64,000 bases of DNA, from assembly GCF_000308755.1 (NCBI RefSeq), contig NZ_BAGF01000058.1, positions 62,001 to 126,000 of the forward strand, read 5' to 3'. The notes below the pieces were generated by a model, which was given only the letters and a program-made list of their open reading frames with translations, did not search any database and was not told the origin of the DNA. This DNA is from Nocardia pneumoniae NBRC 100136. GTDB lineage: Bacteria; Actinomycetota; Actinomycetes; Mycobacteriales; Mycobacteriaceae. Positions 44,886 through 52,882 of the stretch are shown in pieces. How positions within the stretch are numbered: position 1 is the first letter of the stretch; each line of letters begins with the position of its first letter. The translations under genes were made by a program, and so were the position numbers.

Positions 44886-45285
44886 CGAGCCCTCCAACTG
44901 GAAGGTCGGCCGTGCAGTCGCCGATCCGCTGTCTTCCGGCCGTCCCCGGTCTCGGTGGTCCGGATTCCGGCCTTCCTCATCGGACACCGCCCGCGACTTG
45001 GTGTTTCCCGGTGCCGGGGGATGCGACACCTCGGCACCGGGAAGTCTGGAGCTCCCACTCGCCCAGCCCGGCTTGCACTCGCCAGAGCCGGTCCTCGCGG
45101 CACGGCGTAGCGGCGCCCGATGGGTACGGGTAGCCGGGAGATACGCACTGGGGCAGTTCTTCACACACGTCGTTGTCCTCCCCTGCGAAACACCGATTAG
45201 CCAAAACTGTCTGATCAGACGGACATGTCTAATCATAGGGCCGGTGGGTACTCTTTGTTCAGCAAACGAGGGAAGGAACGCGGCG
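44886..45285. other. 400-bp gap between the small ORF and the XRE regulator
   Basis: It holds the divergent promoters and the operator-like palindromes at 45209-45229. Open frames that cross it have no family features. No other gene is supported. Confidence 0.45.
45209..45229 (+). promoter_or_regulatory. Palindromic operator-like site before the XRE regulator
   Basis: GTCTGATCAGAC (45209-45220) is a perfect 12-bp palindrome and GACATGTC (45222-45229) a perfect 8-bp one next to it. TAATCAT just after resembles a -10 element. This fits an autoregulatory operator for the XRE protein. Confidence 0.5.
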
Positions 45286-45918
45286 GTGAGTACTACCGGC
45301 GATGTCATCCGAAGGCAACGAGAGCTGCTGCAGCTGTCCCAAGACGGCCTTGGTCGACTGGTCGGTGTGGGGCAGCGCCAGATAGCCAGATTCGAGTCCG
45401 GCGCCTCGGAACCATCACTCTCGATCGCGGCGCGACTGGCGAACGCGCTGGACGTGTCGCTGTCGGAGCTGGCCGGAGTCACGCCGCGCGGGCTCGATCT
45501 CTCCGGCGACTGGTGGGCAGGCTGGCAGACCTGGAAAGACGATGTGGAGCGGGTGGACGTGCACGAGCTGACCATGCAGCAGAACGGCGCGTTCATCGCC
45601 CTGAACGGCGGACGAGCCCGGCCGGTCTCCGAGGGCTCCTACGAGTGGCGCGGGGAGATGAAGCTGTGGGACAACGAAATCTTGATGGGTTGGTACATCG
45701 CGACTGATGGCGCCGTCCGGTCGAAGGGCTCGCTGTACGCCGTCCTCCACCCACACGGGCACGCGATGATCGGATCCTGGACCGGCCTCAGCTACGCCGG
45801 GTTGATCGTTCGCGGCTGGGGCGCAATCGCCCGCGACCGGGACCAGGTCGAACAATTGATGGCCGAATTGATCCAGACCCAGGGAAACTTGACGACATGG
45901 CCGAAGACGAAATCGTAG
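45286..45918 (+). CDS. XRE-family regulator with C-terminal beta-rich domain
   Basis: The GTG at 45286 with GGAAGGA upstream gives 210 residues; the frame is open far upstream but only this start fits the family. The N-terminal HTH (residues 1-68) has LSQDGLGRLVGVGQRQIARFE. The C-terminal part is Trp/Gly-rich and beta-like: GDWWAGWQTWKDDVERVDV, YEWRGEMKLWDNEILMGWYI and LYAVLHPHGHAMIGSWTGLS. That domain recurs in actinobacterial XRE proteins but its ligand is unknown to me. The gene overlaps cutA by 22 bp. Confidence 0.82.
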   Translation: MSTTGDVIRRQRELLQLSQDGLGRLVGVGQRQIARFESGASEPSLSIAARLANALDVSLSELAGVTPRGLDLSGDWWAGWQTWKDDVERVDVHELTMQQNGAFIALNGGRARPVSEGSYEWRGEMKLWDNEILMGWYIATDGAVRSKGSLYAVLHPHGHAMIGSWTGLSYAGLIVRGWGAIARDRDQVEQLMAELIQTQGNLTTWPKTKS

Positions 45919-46223
45919 ATGTCTCCATTACCGCGGATGATCCGGCGTGGCTGGCCGAGTTCACGCACAAACTCGTCGAGGACGGGTTGGTAGCGTGCGG
46001 CAACGTCATTCCCGGTATCCGTTCGATTTACCGCTGGGAAGGCCGGATTCACGACGACGCGCAAGCACTTGTCGTCCTGCACACACGCGCCAGCCTGGTG
46101 TCCGCGATCATCGAGCGGGCCGACGCGGAGCACCCCGACGAAACTCCCCAGGTCCTGGCCGTCCCTGTGGTCGACGCCCATCCCGGCTACCGGCAATGGG
46201 TTCTCGACTCCACGCGAGGCTGA
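45897..46223 (+). CDS. cutA: Divalent-cation tolerance protein CutA
   Basis: 108 residues with the CutA1 signature LVACGNVIPGIRSIYRWEGRIHDD (quoted in part: ACGNVIPGIRSIYRWEG) and the conserved C-terminal HPDETPQVLAVPV. CutA is a small, very stable trimer of the PII-like fold, linked to metal tolerance; its exact role is uncertain. The start lies inside the XRE gene in another frame, so the two are translated from one message and probably act in one response. Confidence 0.9.
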   Translation: MAEDEIVDVSITADDPAWLAEFTHKLVEDGLVACGNVIPGIRSIYRWEGRIHDDAQALVVLHTRASLVSAIIERADAEHPDETPQVLAVPVVDAHPGYRQWVLDSTRG

Positions 46224-46482
46224 ATCCGAAAACCCCGCAGCAGTCGCTTTCCCCGACCGCGACGCCGCCTGAGCCGAAATATGCGGAACCCGGCAGGCAT
46301 TCGGTCCGGTCGAGCGGTGCGGCACCGTGATATTGCTGATCAAATGAGGGGAAATTTATCTCGATATACCGGCGCTCGAACCATGGCCCGTCGCGAAATC
46401 GGCGCTCGCGGGACCGGAAACAGCCCTCGGCGTGATCCGCGATCGCCGATCGGACGTCGAATGTGTTCGCATTCCGCGAGTT

Positions 46483-47847
46483 TCAGATACCGAGAACCAG
46501 TTTGGCCGTGGTGAAGTAGATGATCAGGCCGGTGGCGTCGACCAAAGTGGTGACCATCGGGGCCGAGACGACCGCGGGGTCGATGCGCAGCTTCTTCGCC
46601 AGCAGTGGCATGGTGCCGCCGATGGTGGCGGCCCAGCCGCAGATCAGCACCAGCGTGATGCCGACGACCACGGCGATGCGGGTGCCGACGAATACCGCGC
46701 CGATGCCCAGGCCCACGGAGGCCAGCAGTGATCCCAGCACCAGGCCCACACGGCATTCGCGCCAGATCACCCGGAACAAATCAGACACCCTGACCTCGCC
46801 GACCGCGAGCGCGCGCACGCAGGCGGTGGCGGCCTGCGCGCCCGCGTTGCCGCCCGCGCCGATCAGCAGCGGGATGAACAGTGCCAGGTGCGCGGCCTGC
46901 TGCAAGGTGCCCTCGAAGAAATCGGTCACGCTCACCGTGAGGGTCGCGGCGAGCAGCAACAGCAGCAGCCACAGCGCGCGATAACGGGCCAGCTGGAACA
47001 CCCCGGCGGCCATGTAGTGGCCCTCCCACGGCGCGGAACCCGCCTGACGTGCGACGTCCTCGCTGTCGGCGGCCTCGATCACCTCGACCGCGTCGTCGAT
47101 GGTGAGCAACCCGACCAGCCGGTCCTCGCTGTCGACCACCGGCAGGTTGATGTCGTTGGTCTCGCGCATCAACCGCGCGGCCTTCTCCGCGGAATCGGTC
47201 GCGCGCGCGAACGCCGGCTCGGTGACGACCAGCTCCGACACCATCCTGCCCGGCTCGCTGAGCACCAGTTCCCGCAGTTCGACGATGCCGGTCAAGCGCC
47301 TGCCCGCGTCGACGACGGGCAGCGTGTACACCGTCTCGGCGTTGCCGCCTTTGGCTCGCACCATGCCCAGCGCCTCGGCGACGGTCAGCTCGCGCGGCAG
47401 CGCCACCACCTCGGGCGTCATGAACTGTCCCGCGGAACCCTCCGGGTAGCCGAGCAGGCTGGCGGTCATCCGCCGCTCGCGCGGGCTCAGACCGGCGAGC
47501 ACCTTCTTGGCGACCTTGGCGGGTGCTTCGCGCAGCATGCGGGCCCGGTCGTCGGGCGCCATGCCCTCGACCAGCTCGCGGAAACTCTGATCGCGCAGCC
47601 CCTGCAGGATCTGCTGCTGATCCACCGGTTCGAGCTCCTCGAAGACGGCCAGCGCCAGATCTTTGTCGAGCAGCCGGAACGCCATCCCGGCGCGCACCGC
47701 GTCCATGCGGGCGAGCTGGTCGGCGATGACGTGCGGCGGGTGGTTGCCGAGCCAGTCGAGCGCGGCGTCCACGCGGCGGGTTTCGACGATGTCCTGCAGG
47801 GACTCGGACAGCGTCGGACGTACTTCGATGATGTCGGTCTGCGACAT
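46483..47847 (-). CDS. mgtE: Magnesium transporter MgtE
   Basis: 454 residues. The order is the N-terminal superhelical domain (1-130), two CBS domains (about 135-255; MTPEVVALPRELTVAEAL and SELVVTEPAFARATDSAEKA), then five membrane helices. The pore signature is PLLIGAGGNAGAQAATACVR. MgtE is a homodimeric Mg2+ channel gated by Mg2+ binding to the cytosolic domains. The gene is preceded by a leader of more than 80 bp with a small ORF (47930-47986). Confidence 0.96.
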   Translation of the reverse strand: MSQTDIIEVRPTLSESLQDIVETRRVDAALDWLGNHPPHVIADQLARMDAVRAGMAFRLLDKDLALAVFEELEPVDQQQILQGLRDQSFRELVEGMAPDDRARMLREAPAKVAKKVLAGLSPRERRMTASLLGYPEGSAGQFMTPEVVALPRELTVAEALGMVRAKGGNAETVYTLPVVDAGRRLTGIVELRELVLSEPGRMVSELVVTEPAFARATDSAEKAARLMRETNDINLPVVDSEDRLVGLLTIDDAVEVIEAADSEDVARQAGSAPWEGHYMAAGVFQLARYRALWLLLLLLAATLTVSVTDFFEGTLQQAAHLALFIPLLIGAGGNAGAQAATACVRALAVGEVRVSDLFRVIWRECRVGLVLGSLLASVGLGIGAVFVGTRIAVVVGITLVLICGWAATIGGTMPLLAKKLRIDPAVVSAPMVTTLVDATGLIIYFTTAKLVLGI

Positions 47848-47929
47848 GGGAGGACCTCAGCACATGCGTGAGTGAACAAGGAGCGCGAAATTCACACCGC
47901 GGGCGCCGGCCCCTGCCGTCGCAGATCAA

Positions 47930-47986
47930 TCAGGTATGCGAAGGGGCGGCGCCGCGCGGCCTTCGACTGGGAGGTTCGCTGCGCAT
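47930..47986 (-). CDS. Putative 18-residue leader peptide upstream of mgtE
   Basis: The ORF encodes MRSEPPSRRPRGAAPSHT, with five prolines, an Glu-Pro-Pro run and a strong Shine-Dalgarno AAGGAGGTG (47995-48003) 8 bp before the ATG. It ends 82 bp before the mgtE start. Proline-containing leader ORFs (MgtL) control Mg2+ transporter genes in enterobacteria; the same logic here is inference. It is too short to be called by standard gene finders. Confidence 0.5.
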   Translation of the reverse strand: MRSEPPSRRPRGAAPSHT

Positions 47987-48317
47987 CGCAACCCCACCTC
48001 CTTCTCGTCGTCGCCGCGGATCCGGACGTCCGCACCATTCCGATCAACATCCCATGGACGTCGAAAACGTCCCCGTGCAGCTTACATCGCTTCGGCGAGA
48101 ATGATCACCTCATAGTGACCGCTGTAACCGAACCGGTTTTGCGCACCACCGCGACACGGTGACTCACCGATGCCCGGATAGCAAGGTTTGACGCACTCGG
48201 CGTCGAACTGTTGCTCCCAGCGTTGAGAACAGCGACAGTGTGTGTGCCGAGCAGGCCCAGAGGTCGCAGACCACGGGCCCTCGCCCACGCCCCAGCACAG
48301 CTCACGGAAGTCTCGAA

Positions 48318-48395
48318 GTGTCGACAGCCACCGCACTGATCCGCCGTCGCGCGATCGACTTCATGCGCATTCCGCACGGAATCTGTTGCCGCTGA
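48318..48395 (+). CDS. Cysteine-containing attenuator leader peptide 1
   Basis: GTG 48318 opens a 25-residue ORF ending LIRRRAIDFMRIPHGICCR and a stop. The RRRxxDFMR core and the terminal Cys-Cys pair match the actinobacterial leader ORFs found before sulfur-assimilation genes, in which ribosome stalling at Cys codons tunes downstream expression. GGAAG lies 7 bp upstream, though such ORFs can be leaderless. It sits 138 bp before the sulfonate-binding protein gene. Confidence 0.7.
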   Translation: MSTATALIRRRAIDFMRIPHGICCR

Positions 48396-48448
48396 CGTAG
48401 CGCGACCCGGTTCACCCGAATCCCCGCGCGATCCGCCGCCGCCCCTCA

Positions 48449-48471
48449 CACCACCGTCTCCCACGGTGGTG
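48449..48471 (+). terminator. Attenuator-like hairpin before the sulfonate operon
   Basis: CACCACCGT-ctccc-ACGGTGGTG, a perfect 9-bp stem between leader peptide 1 and the first structural gene. It could be the regulated stem, but no clear T run follows. Confidence 0.5.
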
Positions 48472-48532
48472 CGCCGCCGCATGCCGAGCACTTCGGCTGC
48501 GCGGCGCCTTCTCGTCTTCGAAAGAACCCACC

Positions 48533-49615
48533 ATGGCCCACCCCTCATCCACCCGGCGCGTCGCTCGCGCGCTCTCCGCCGCCGTCGCCCTGCTGACCGG
48601 CCTGTCGGTGCTCACCGGGTGCGGCGAATCCGCGCCCGCCAAGACCGCCGACGGCAAATACGTGCTCCGCTATCAAGGCGCCACAGGGCAGGTCGGTCCC
48701 TACGAACTGGCTCAAGAACTGGGCTACTTCGAGAAGATCACGCTGCACTGGGAGGGCGACACCACCAGCGGCCCCGCCAATATCCAGGCCGCGGCGACGA
48801 ATCAGGTCGAATTCGGCAGCGCGTTCAACGGGGCGGTGGTGAAACTGATCGCGGGCGGGGCGAAGGTCACCTCGGTGCTCAGTTCCTATGGCGCGGACGA
48901 ACAGTCGTTCACCGGCTACTACGTGCGGGAAGACTCCGGCATCACCTCGGCGCGCGATCTCATCGGCAAGAAGGTCGCCGTGAACACCCTTGGCGCGCAT
49001 CATGAGTTCATCACCAGGGAGTGGCTGCATCAGCGGGGTCTCTCCGACGAGGAGATCAAGCAGGTGCAGCTGACCGTCGTGCCTCCGGCCAACACCGAGG
49101 ACGCGGTGCGCAAGGGGCAGGTCGACGTCGGCGCCCTCGGCGGCGTCTTCCGCGACACCGCCCTCCGACGCGGCGGTCTTCGCCCGCTGTACACCGACAA
49201 GGCCATCTTCGGCACGGCCAGCTACGGCACTTTCGTCTTCCGCGACGACTACATCGCCAAGAACCCCGAGGCCGTGCAGGACTTCGTGCAGGGCACCGCG
49301 CGCGCGATCCGCTGGCTCCAGGTGACACCCCGCGACCAGGTGCAGGCGAAATTCACCGAGATCATCGGCAAACGCGGCCGCAACGAGAACGCCAACTTGG
49401 TGCCGTACTGGCTGAGTTCCGGCATCCCGGCGCCGGGCGGAGTGGTCGTGGACAAGGAAATCCAGATCTGGATCGACTGGCTGGTGCGCAACGGTGAGCT
49501 GCCGAGCGGCAAGCTGAAGGCCACGGATCTGTTCACCAACAAGTACAACCCGTACGCGAACGGCACGTACAAGCCCGAAAGCGGGCCGACCGGCGAGGCG
49601 GTGGCGGCGAAATGA
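48533..49615 (+). CDS. Sulfonate-type ABC transporter substrate-binding lipoprotein
   Basis: 360 residues. The signal ends in the lipobox LTGC. The body is an SsuA/TauA-type NMT1 fold: YELAQELGYFEKI, NQVEFGSAFNGAVVKLIAGG, DLIGKKVAVNTLGAHHEFIT and GQVDVGALGGVFRDTALRRG. It should capture an alkanesulfonate or related sulfur compound outside the membrane. The cysteine leader upstream and the dioxygenase at the end of the operon support a sulfur source. Confidence 0.9.
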   Translation: MAHPSSTRRVARALSAAVALLTGLSVLTGCGESAPAKTADGKYVLRYQGATGQVGPYELAQELGYFEKITLHWEGDTTSGPANIQAAATNQVEFGSAFNGAVVKLIAGGAKVTSVLSSYGADEQSFTGYYVREDSGITSARDLIGKKVAVNTLGAHHEFITREWLHQRGLSDEEIKQVQLTVVPPANTEDAVRKGQVDVGALGGVFRDTALRRGGLRPLYTDKAIFGTASYGTFVFRDDYIAKNPEAVQDFVQGTARAIRWLQVTPRDQVQAKFTEIIGKRGRNENANLVPYWLSSGIPAPGGVVVDKEIQIWIDWLVRNGELPSGKLKATDLFTNKYNPYANGTYKPESGPTGEAVAAK

Positions 49616-50472
49616 CCACCACCGCGACGAAACTGGCGCTCACCGGCGTGCACAAGCACTTCGCGGTGCGCGGCTCGCGGGAACAGTTCACCGCCATTCA
49701 GGACATCTCGCTCGAGTTGCGCGAAGGCGAGTTCCTGGTCCTGGTCGGGCCGAGCGGATCGGGCAAGTCGACCCTGCTCGACCTGCTCGGCGGGCTGAGC
49801 AAGCCGACCTCCGGCGAGATCCTGCTGGACGGCAAGCCGATCACCGGGCCCGGCCTGGACCGCGGCATCGTCTTCCAGCAGTACGCGCTGCTGCCGTGGC
49901 GGACGGCGCGTTCCAATATCGAGTTCGGCTTGGAGGCCAAGGGCTTACGCCGCAGGGCGCGCCGGGAGCTCGCCGAGCACTACCTGGAACTCGTCGGGCT
50001 CTCCGGTTTCGGCGACCGCTACCCGCACGAACTGTCCGGCGGCATGAAGCAGCGCGTCGCCATCGCGCGCAGCCTCGCGTTCGACCCGGAGGTGCTGCTG
50101 ATGGACGAGCCGTTCGCCGCGCTCGACGCGCAGACCCGGGAGTCCTTGCAGGACGAGCTGTTACGCATCTGGCGGGCCACCGGCAAGACCGTCCTGTTCA
50201 TCACCCACGGCATCGACGAGGCGGTCTACCTCGGCCAGCGGGTGGCCGTGCTGACCTCGCGACCCGGCCGGATCAAGGCCATCGTCGACGTCGAGATCGA
50301 TCGCGACGCGGGCGGTGACATCCGCTCCTCCGAACGCTTCCGGGACTACCGCCACGAGATCTGGACGCTGCTGCACAGCGAGGTCCAGCGGGCGGCGAAC
50401 CTGGAACGCGAGTCGCTGTCCGAGCACCCGGCCCATGTCGAATCCACCACCGAGAGGGCGGCCCATGTCTAG
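49612..50472 (+). CDS. Sulfonate-type ABC transporter ATP-binding protein
   Basis: 286 residues; the ATG overlaps the previous stop (ATGA). Walker A is GPSGSGKSTLLDLLGG, Q-loop FQQYALLPWRTARSNIEFGL, signature LSGGMKQRVAIAR and Walker B LLMDEPFAALDAQTR. These are typical of the SsuB/TauB/NrtD family. It powers uptake with the binding protein and permease encoded on either side. Confidence 0.94.
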   Translation: MTTTATKLALTGVHKHFAVRGSREQFTAIQDISLELREGEFLVLVGPSGSGKSTLLDLLGGLSKPTSGEILLDGKPITGPGLDRGIVFQQYALLPWRTARSNIEFGLEAKGLRRRARRELAEHYLELVGLSGFGDRYPHELSGGMKQRVAIARSLAFDPEVLLMDEPFAALDAQTRESLQDELLRIWRATGKTVLFITHGIDEAVYLGQRVAVLTSRPGRIKAIVDVEIDRDAGGDIRSSERFRDYRHEIWTLLHSEVQRAANLERESLSEHPAHVESTTERAAHV

Positions 50473-51355
50473 CGCGATTCAGCTCACCGAGCGCCCGATC
50501 CAGCAGAGCACCGCCGCGCCGTCCCGTTCCGTCTCGGTGCGCCCGGCGCGAAGCGTGGCCCCGCGCGTAGCGACGGCGTTCCGCGTAGCGGGCGGGTTCG
50601 CCTGGCGGGTGTTCAAACCGACGTTCGTGATCGCGCTGTTCCTGCTGGTCTGGCAGATCGCCCCGACCGTAGGCCTGGTGGACGAGGTGTTCCTGCCGCC
50701 CTTCTCGGTGGTCGCCCAGGCATTCGCCGACCTGATCGCGAGCGGGGAGATGTGGACCCACATCTCCGCGAGCCTGAACCGTTCGCTGGCCGGATACTCG
50801 ATCGCGTTGGCCGCCGGTATTCCGGTGGGCATCGCGATCGCCTGGTACAAGCCGGTGGCGGACTTCCTCAATCCCATCCTGGAGCTGTTCCGCAACACCG
50901 CGGCGCTGGCGTTGCTTCCGGTCTTCCTGCTGATTCTCGGCATCGGCGAAACCTCGAAGGTCTCCATCGTCGTGTACGCGAGCTTCTTCCCGATTCTGCT
51001 GAACACGATCACCGGCGTGCGCACCGTCGATCCCTTGCTGGTCAAATCCGCCGCGTCCCTGGGCTTCTCGCCACTGCGGTTGTTCCAGAAGGTGATCCTG
51101 CCCGCGGCGCTGCCGTCCATTTTCACCGGCTTGCGCATGGCCGCGGCCAGCTCGATCCTCGTGCTGCTCGCCGCCGAGATGTTCGGCGCCAGGGCTGGGC
51201 TGGGCTACCTGATCACCGCCGCGCAGCAGAATTTCGCGATTCCGAACATGTACGCCGGAATCCTCGCCATCTCGCTGCTCGGTCTCGGGTTCAACGGTCT
51301 GCTGGTCGCCCTCGAACGCCGTCTGTCGCGGTGGCGGGCCCCGGCGAACGGCTGA
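50465..51355 (+). CDS. Sulfonate-type ABC transporter permease
   Basis: The ATG at 50465 overlaps the ATPase gene by 8 bp and gives 296 residues. Six membrane helices are visible, with the EAA-loop region VKSAASLGFSPLRLFQKVIL and ALPSIFTGLRMAAASS typical of BPD permeases. It belongs to the SsuC/TauC group. Confidence 0.93.
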   Translation: MSSAIQLTERPIQQSTAAPSRSVSVRPARSVAPRVATAFRVAGGFAWRVFKPTFVIALFLLVWQIAPTVGLVDEVFLPPFSVVAQAFADLIASGEMWTHISASLNRSLAGYSIALAAGIPVGIAIAWYKPVADFLNPILELFRNTAALALLPVFLLILGIGETSKVSIVVYASFFPILLNTITGVRTVDPLLVKSAASLGFSPLRLFQKVILPAALPSIFTGLRMAAASSILVLLAAEMFGARAGLGYLITAAQQNFAIPNMYAGILAISLLGLGFNGLLVALERRLSRWRAPANG

Positions 51356-51357
51356 CC

Positions 51358-51507
51358 ATGCCCGCACGCCTGCACTCGATCGGCACGCGATCTCCGCTGA
51401 CCAAGCGACGCGTCGTCGACTTCATGCGGGTGTGCCGCAGCGCTTGTCGCGCTCGCGGACGCCCCGATACCCCCGGTCCTCTATCTCGAAGTGAGTTCTT
51501 CCCATGA
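51358..51507 (+). CDS. Cysteine-containing leader peptide 2, before the dioxygenase gene
   Basis: ATG 51358 begins 2 bp after the permease stop and the 49-codon ORF ends by ATGA overlap with the dioxygenase start. The core LTKRRVVDFMRVCRSACR has the same KRRxxDFMR pattern as leader 1, with Cys 8 and 12 residues after the basic block. A conserved core in a second leader, inside the operon, suggests separate cysteine control of the dioxygenase. Confidence 0.65.
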   Translation: MPARLHSIGTRSPLTKRRVVDFMRVCRSACRARGRPDTPGPLSRSEFFP

Positions 51508-52448
51508 CCGCCGTACACGAAACCCCCACCACCGCCGCCGCCGCCACGGTGCACGTCGCTCCGGTCGCCGGTTACATCGGCGCCGACATCTCCGGCGTCG
51601 ATCTGCGCGAGCCGTTGACCGACCAGCAGGTCGAAGCGATTCGCGACGCACTGCACACCTACAAGGTGCTGTTCTTCCGCGATCAGCACATCAATCACGC
51701 GCAGCAGATCGCCTTCTCCCGCAGGTTCGGCGCGGTCACCCCATCGCACCCTTACGACGACGACGCGCCGACCGAGTACCCGGAGATCCTCGCGGTCGAC
51801 AGCCGCCTGTACGAGAAGCGGTTCGGGGTACGGAAGTTCAGCTACAACAACCACTGGCACACCGATGTCTCCGCGCTGATCAACCCGCCAGCGGCCTCGA
51901 TCCTGCGCGCCGAGATCGCGCCGGAGCGCGGCGGGGACACCGGTTGGACGAACCTCGTGGCCGCCTACGAGAACCTGCCGGAGTCGCTCAAGCGGTTCGC
52001 CGAAGGACTGCGCGCCGAGCACCGGTTCGGCGGCAACCGTCCCGCCTGGAACGCCGACAGCGACTACGCGAAGAAGGTCGCGGCCGCGCCGCTGGTCACC
52101 GAGCATCCGGTGGTCCGGGTGCACCCGGTGACCGGGGAGCGCGCGCTGTTCGTCAATCCGGGCTTCACCACGCGCATCGTCGGGCTGTCTCCGAGCCAGA
52201 GCGACGCGGTGCTGAAGCTGCTGTTCGACGAGGTGACCAACCCGGCCTACACCGTCCGGTTCCGCTGGGAGAAGGGCAGTCTCGCGTTCTGGGACAACCG
52301 CGCGACCGCCCACCTCGCACCGAGCGATCTGAACCACCTCGACGTCACCCGGGTGCTGTACCGCACGACACTCGAGGGTGACATCCCCGTGGGCGTCGAC
52401 GGTACGCCGTCGAAGTCCATCGCCGGGGACAAGTTCACCGGCGCGTAG
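51504..52448 (+). CDS. tauD: TauD-family Fe(II)/2-oxoglutarate dioxygenase
   Basis: 314 residues. Metal ligands are His and Asp in NNHWHTDVSA and the distal His in DNRATAHLAPSD; the 2-oxoglutarate Arg is in LDVTRVLYRTT. The family hydroxylates taurine, alkanesulfonates or alkyl sulfates, releasing sulfite or sulfate. With the upstream transporter it forms an uptake-and-desulfonation unit. The exact substrate cannot be told from sequence. Confidence 0.9.
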   Translation: MTAVHETPTTAAAATVHVAPVAGYIGADISGVDLREPLTDQQVEAIRDALHTYKVLFFRDQHINHAQQIAFSRRFGAVTPSHPYDDDAPTEYPEILAVDSRLYEKRFGVRKFSYNNHWHTDVSALINPPAASILRAEIAPERGGDTGWTNLVAAYENLPESLKRFAEGLRAEHRFGGNRPAWNADSDYAKKVAAAPLVTEHPVVRVHPVTGERALFVNPGFTTRIVGLSPSQSDAVLKLLFDEVTNPAYTVRFRWEKGSLAFWDNRATAHLAPSDLNHLDVTRVLYRTTLEGDIPVGVDGTPSKSIAGDKFTGA

Positions 52449-52882
52449 GCAGCGGACAGGTGGTTCCGGCCGAGTATCTGCGGAACTCGTCCGGAACTGC
52501 TCTGCCGCCAATCGGATATCCGCATCCGCGAGCAAACACCGACCGGAACCGTGCCCGCGTGGAATACGTGCCCATTGGCATCAGTGCTCACCCTTACCGT
52601 CGCTCTGCGCGGAGTCGATGGTTGCCTCCACCGCGAGTTCGACCTTGCCGCCGGTGGGAACAGTGGTTCAGCCATTGGCGGGTACGCTCCAGGCAGGCGG
52701 ACACTGATCGCCGCAGTAGGCGCGCTCGGCATCGATGACCTCGGCTCGGTCTGCCGTCGTGGCACGGCCACGTTGTTCGGCGACGGCCACGAAGATGCTC
52801 AAAGCTGTTGCGGCAATTCATCTTCGGCCATTTTCACGGAAAGTTTGATGGGTATCAGGGCGGTCGGTTTTACTTGCTACTT
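52449..52882. other. 434-bp gap before the P450 gene
   Basis: No protein family, RNA or strong hairpin is visible. The last 60 bp are AT-richer (TTTTACTTGCTACTTATG) and probably contain the P450 promoter, possibly giving a nearly leaderless transcript. Confidence 0.4.

Larger units (their letters stand above)
47848..48532. other. 685-bp region between mgtE and the sulfonate operon
   Basis: The left third is the mgtE leader with the small ORF. The right third is the leader of the sulfonate operon with the cysteine ORF and a hairpin. The middle (about 48010-48310) has no recognisable feature apart from AACCGGTT near 48132. Confidence 0.5.

Noticed and set aside
44866..45285. N-terminal 140-residue extension of the XRE regulator.
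   Set aside because: The extension has no conserved features and crosses the operator palindromes; GTG 45286 has a strong ribosome site and gives the family-standard N-terminus.
47848..48010. M-box (Mg2+) riboswitch in the mgtE leader.
   Set aside because: The conserved M-box core segments could not be found; the region is better explained by a small ORF with a strong ribosome site.
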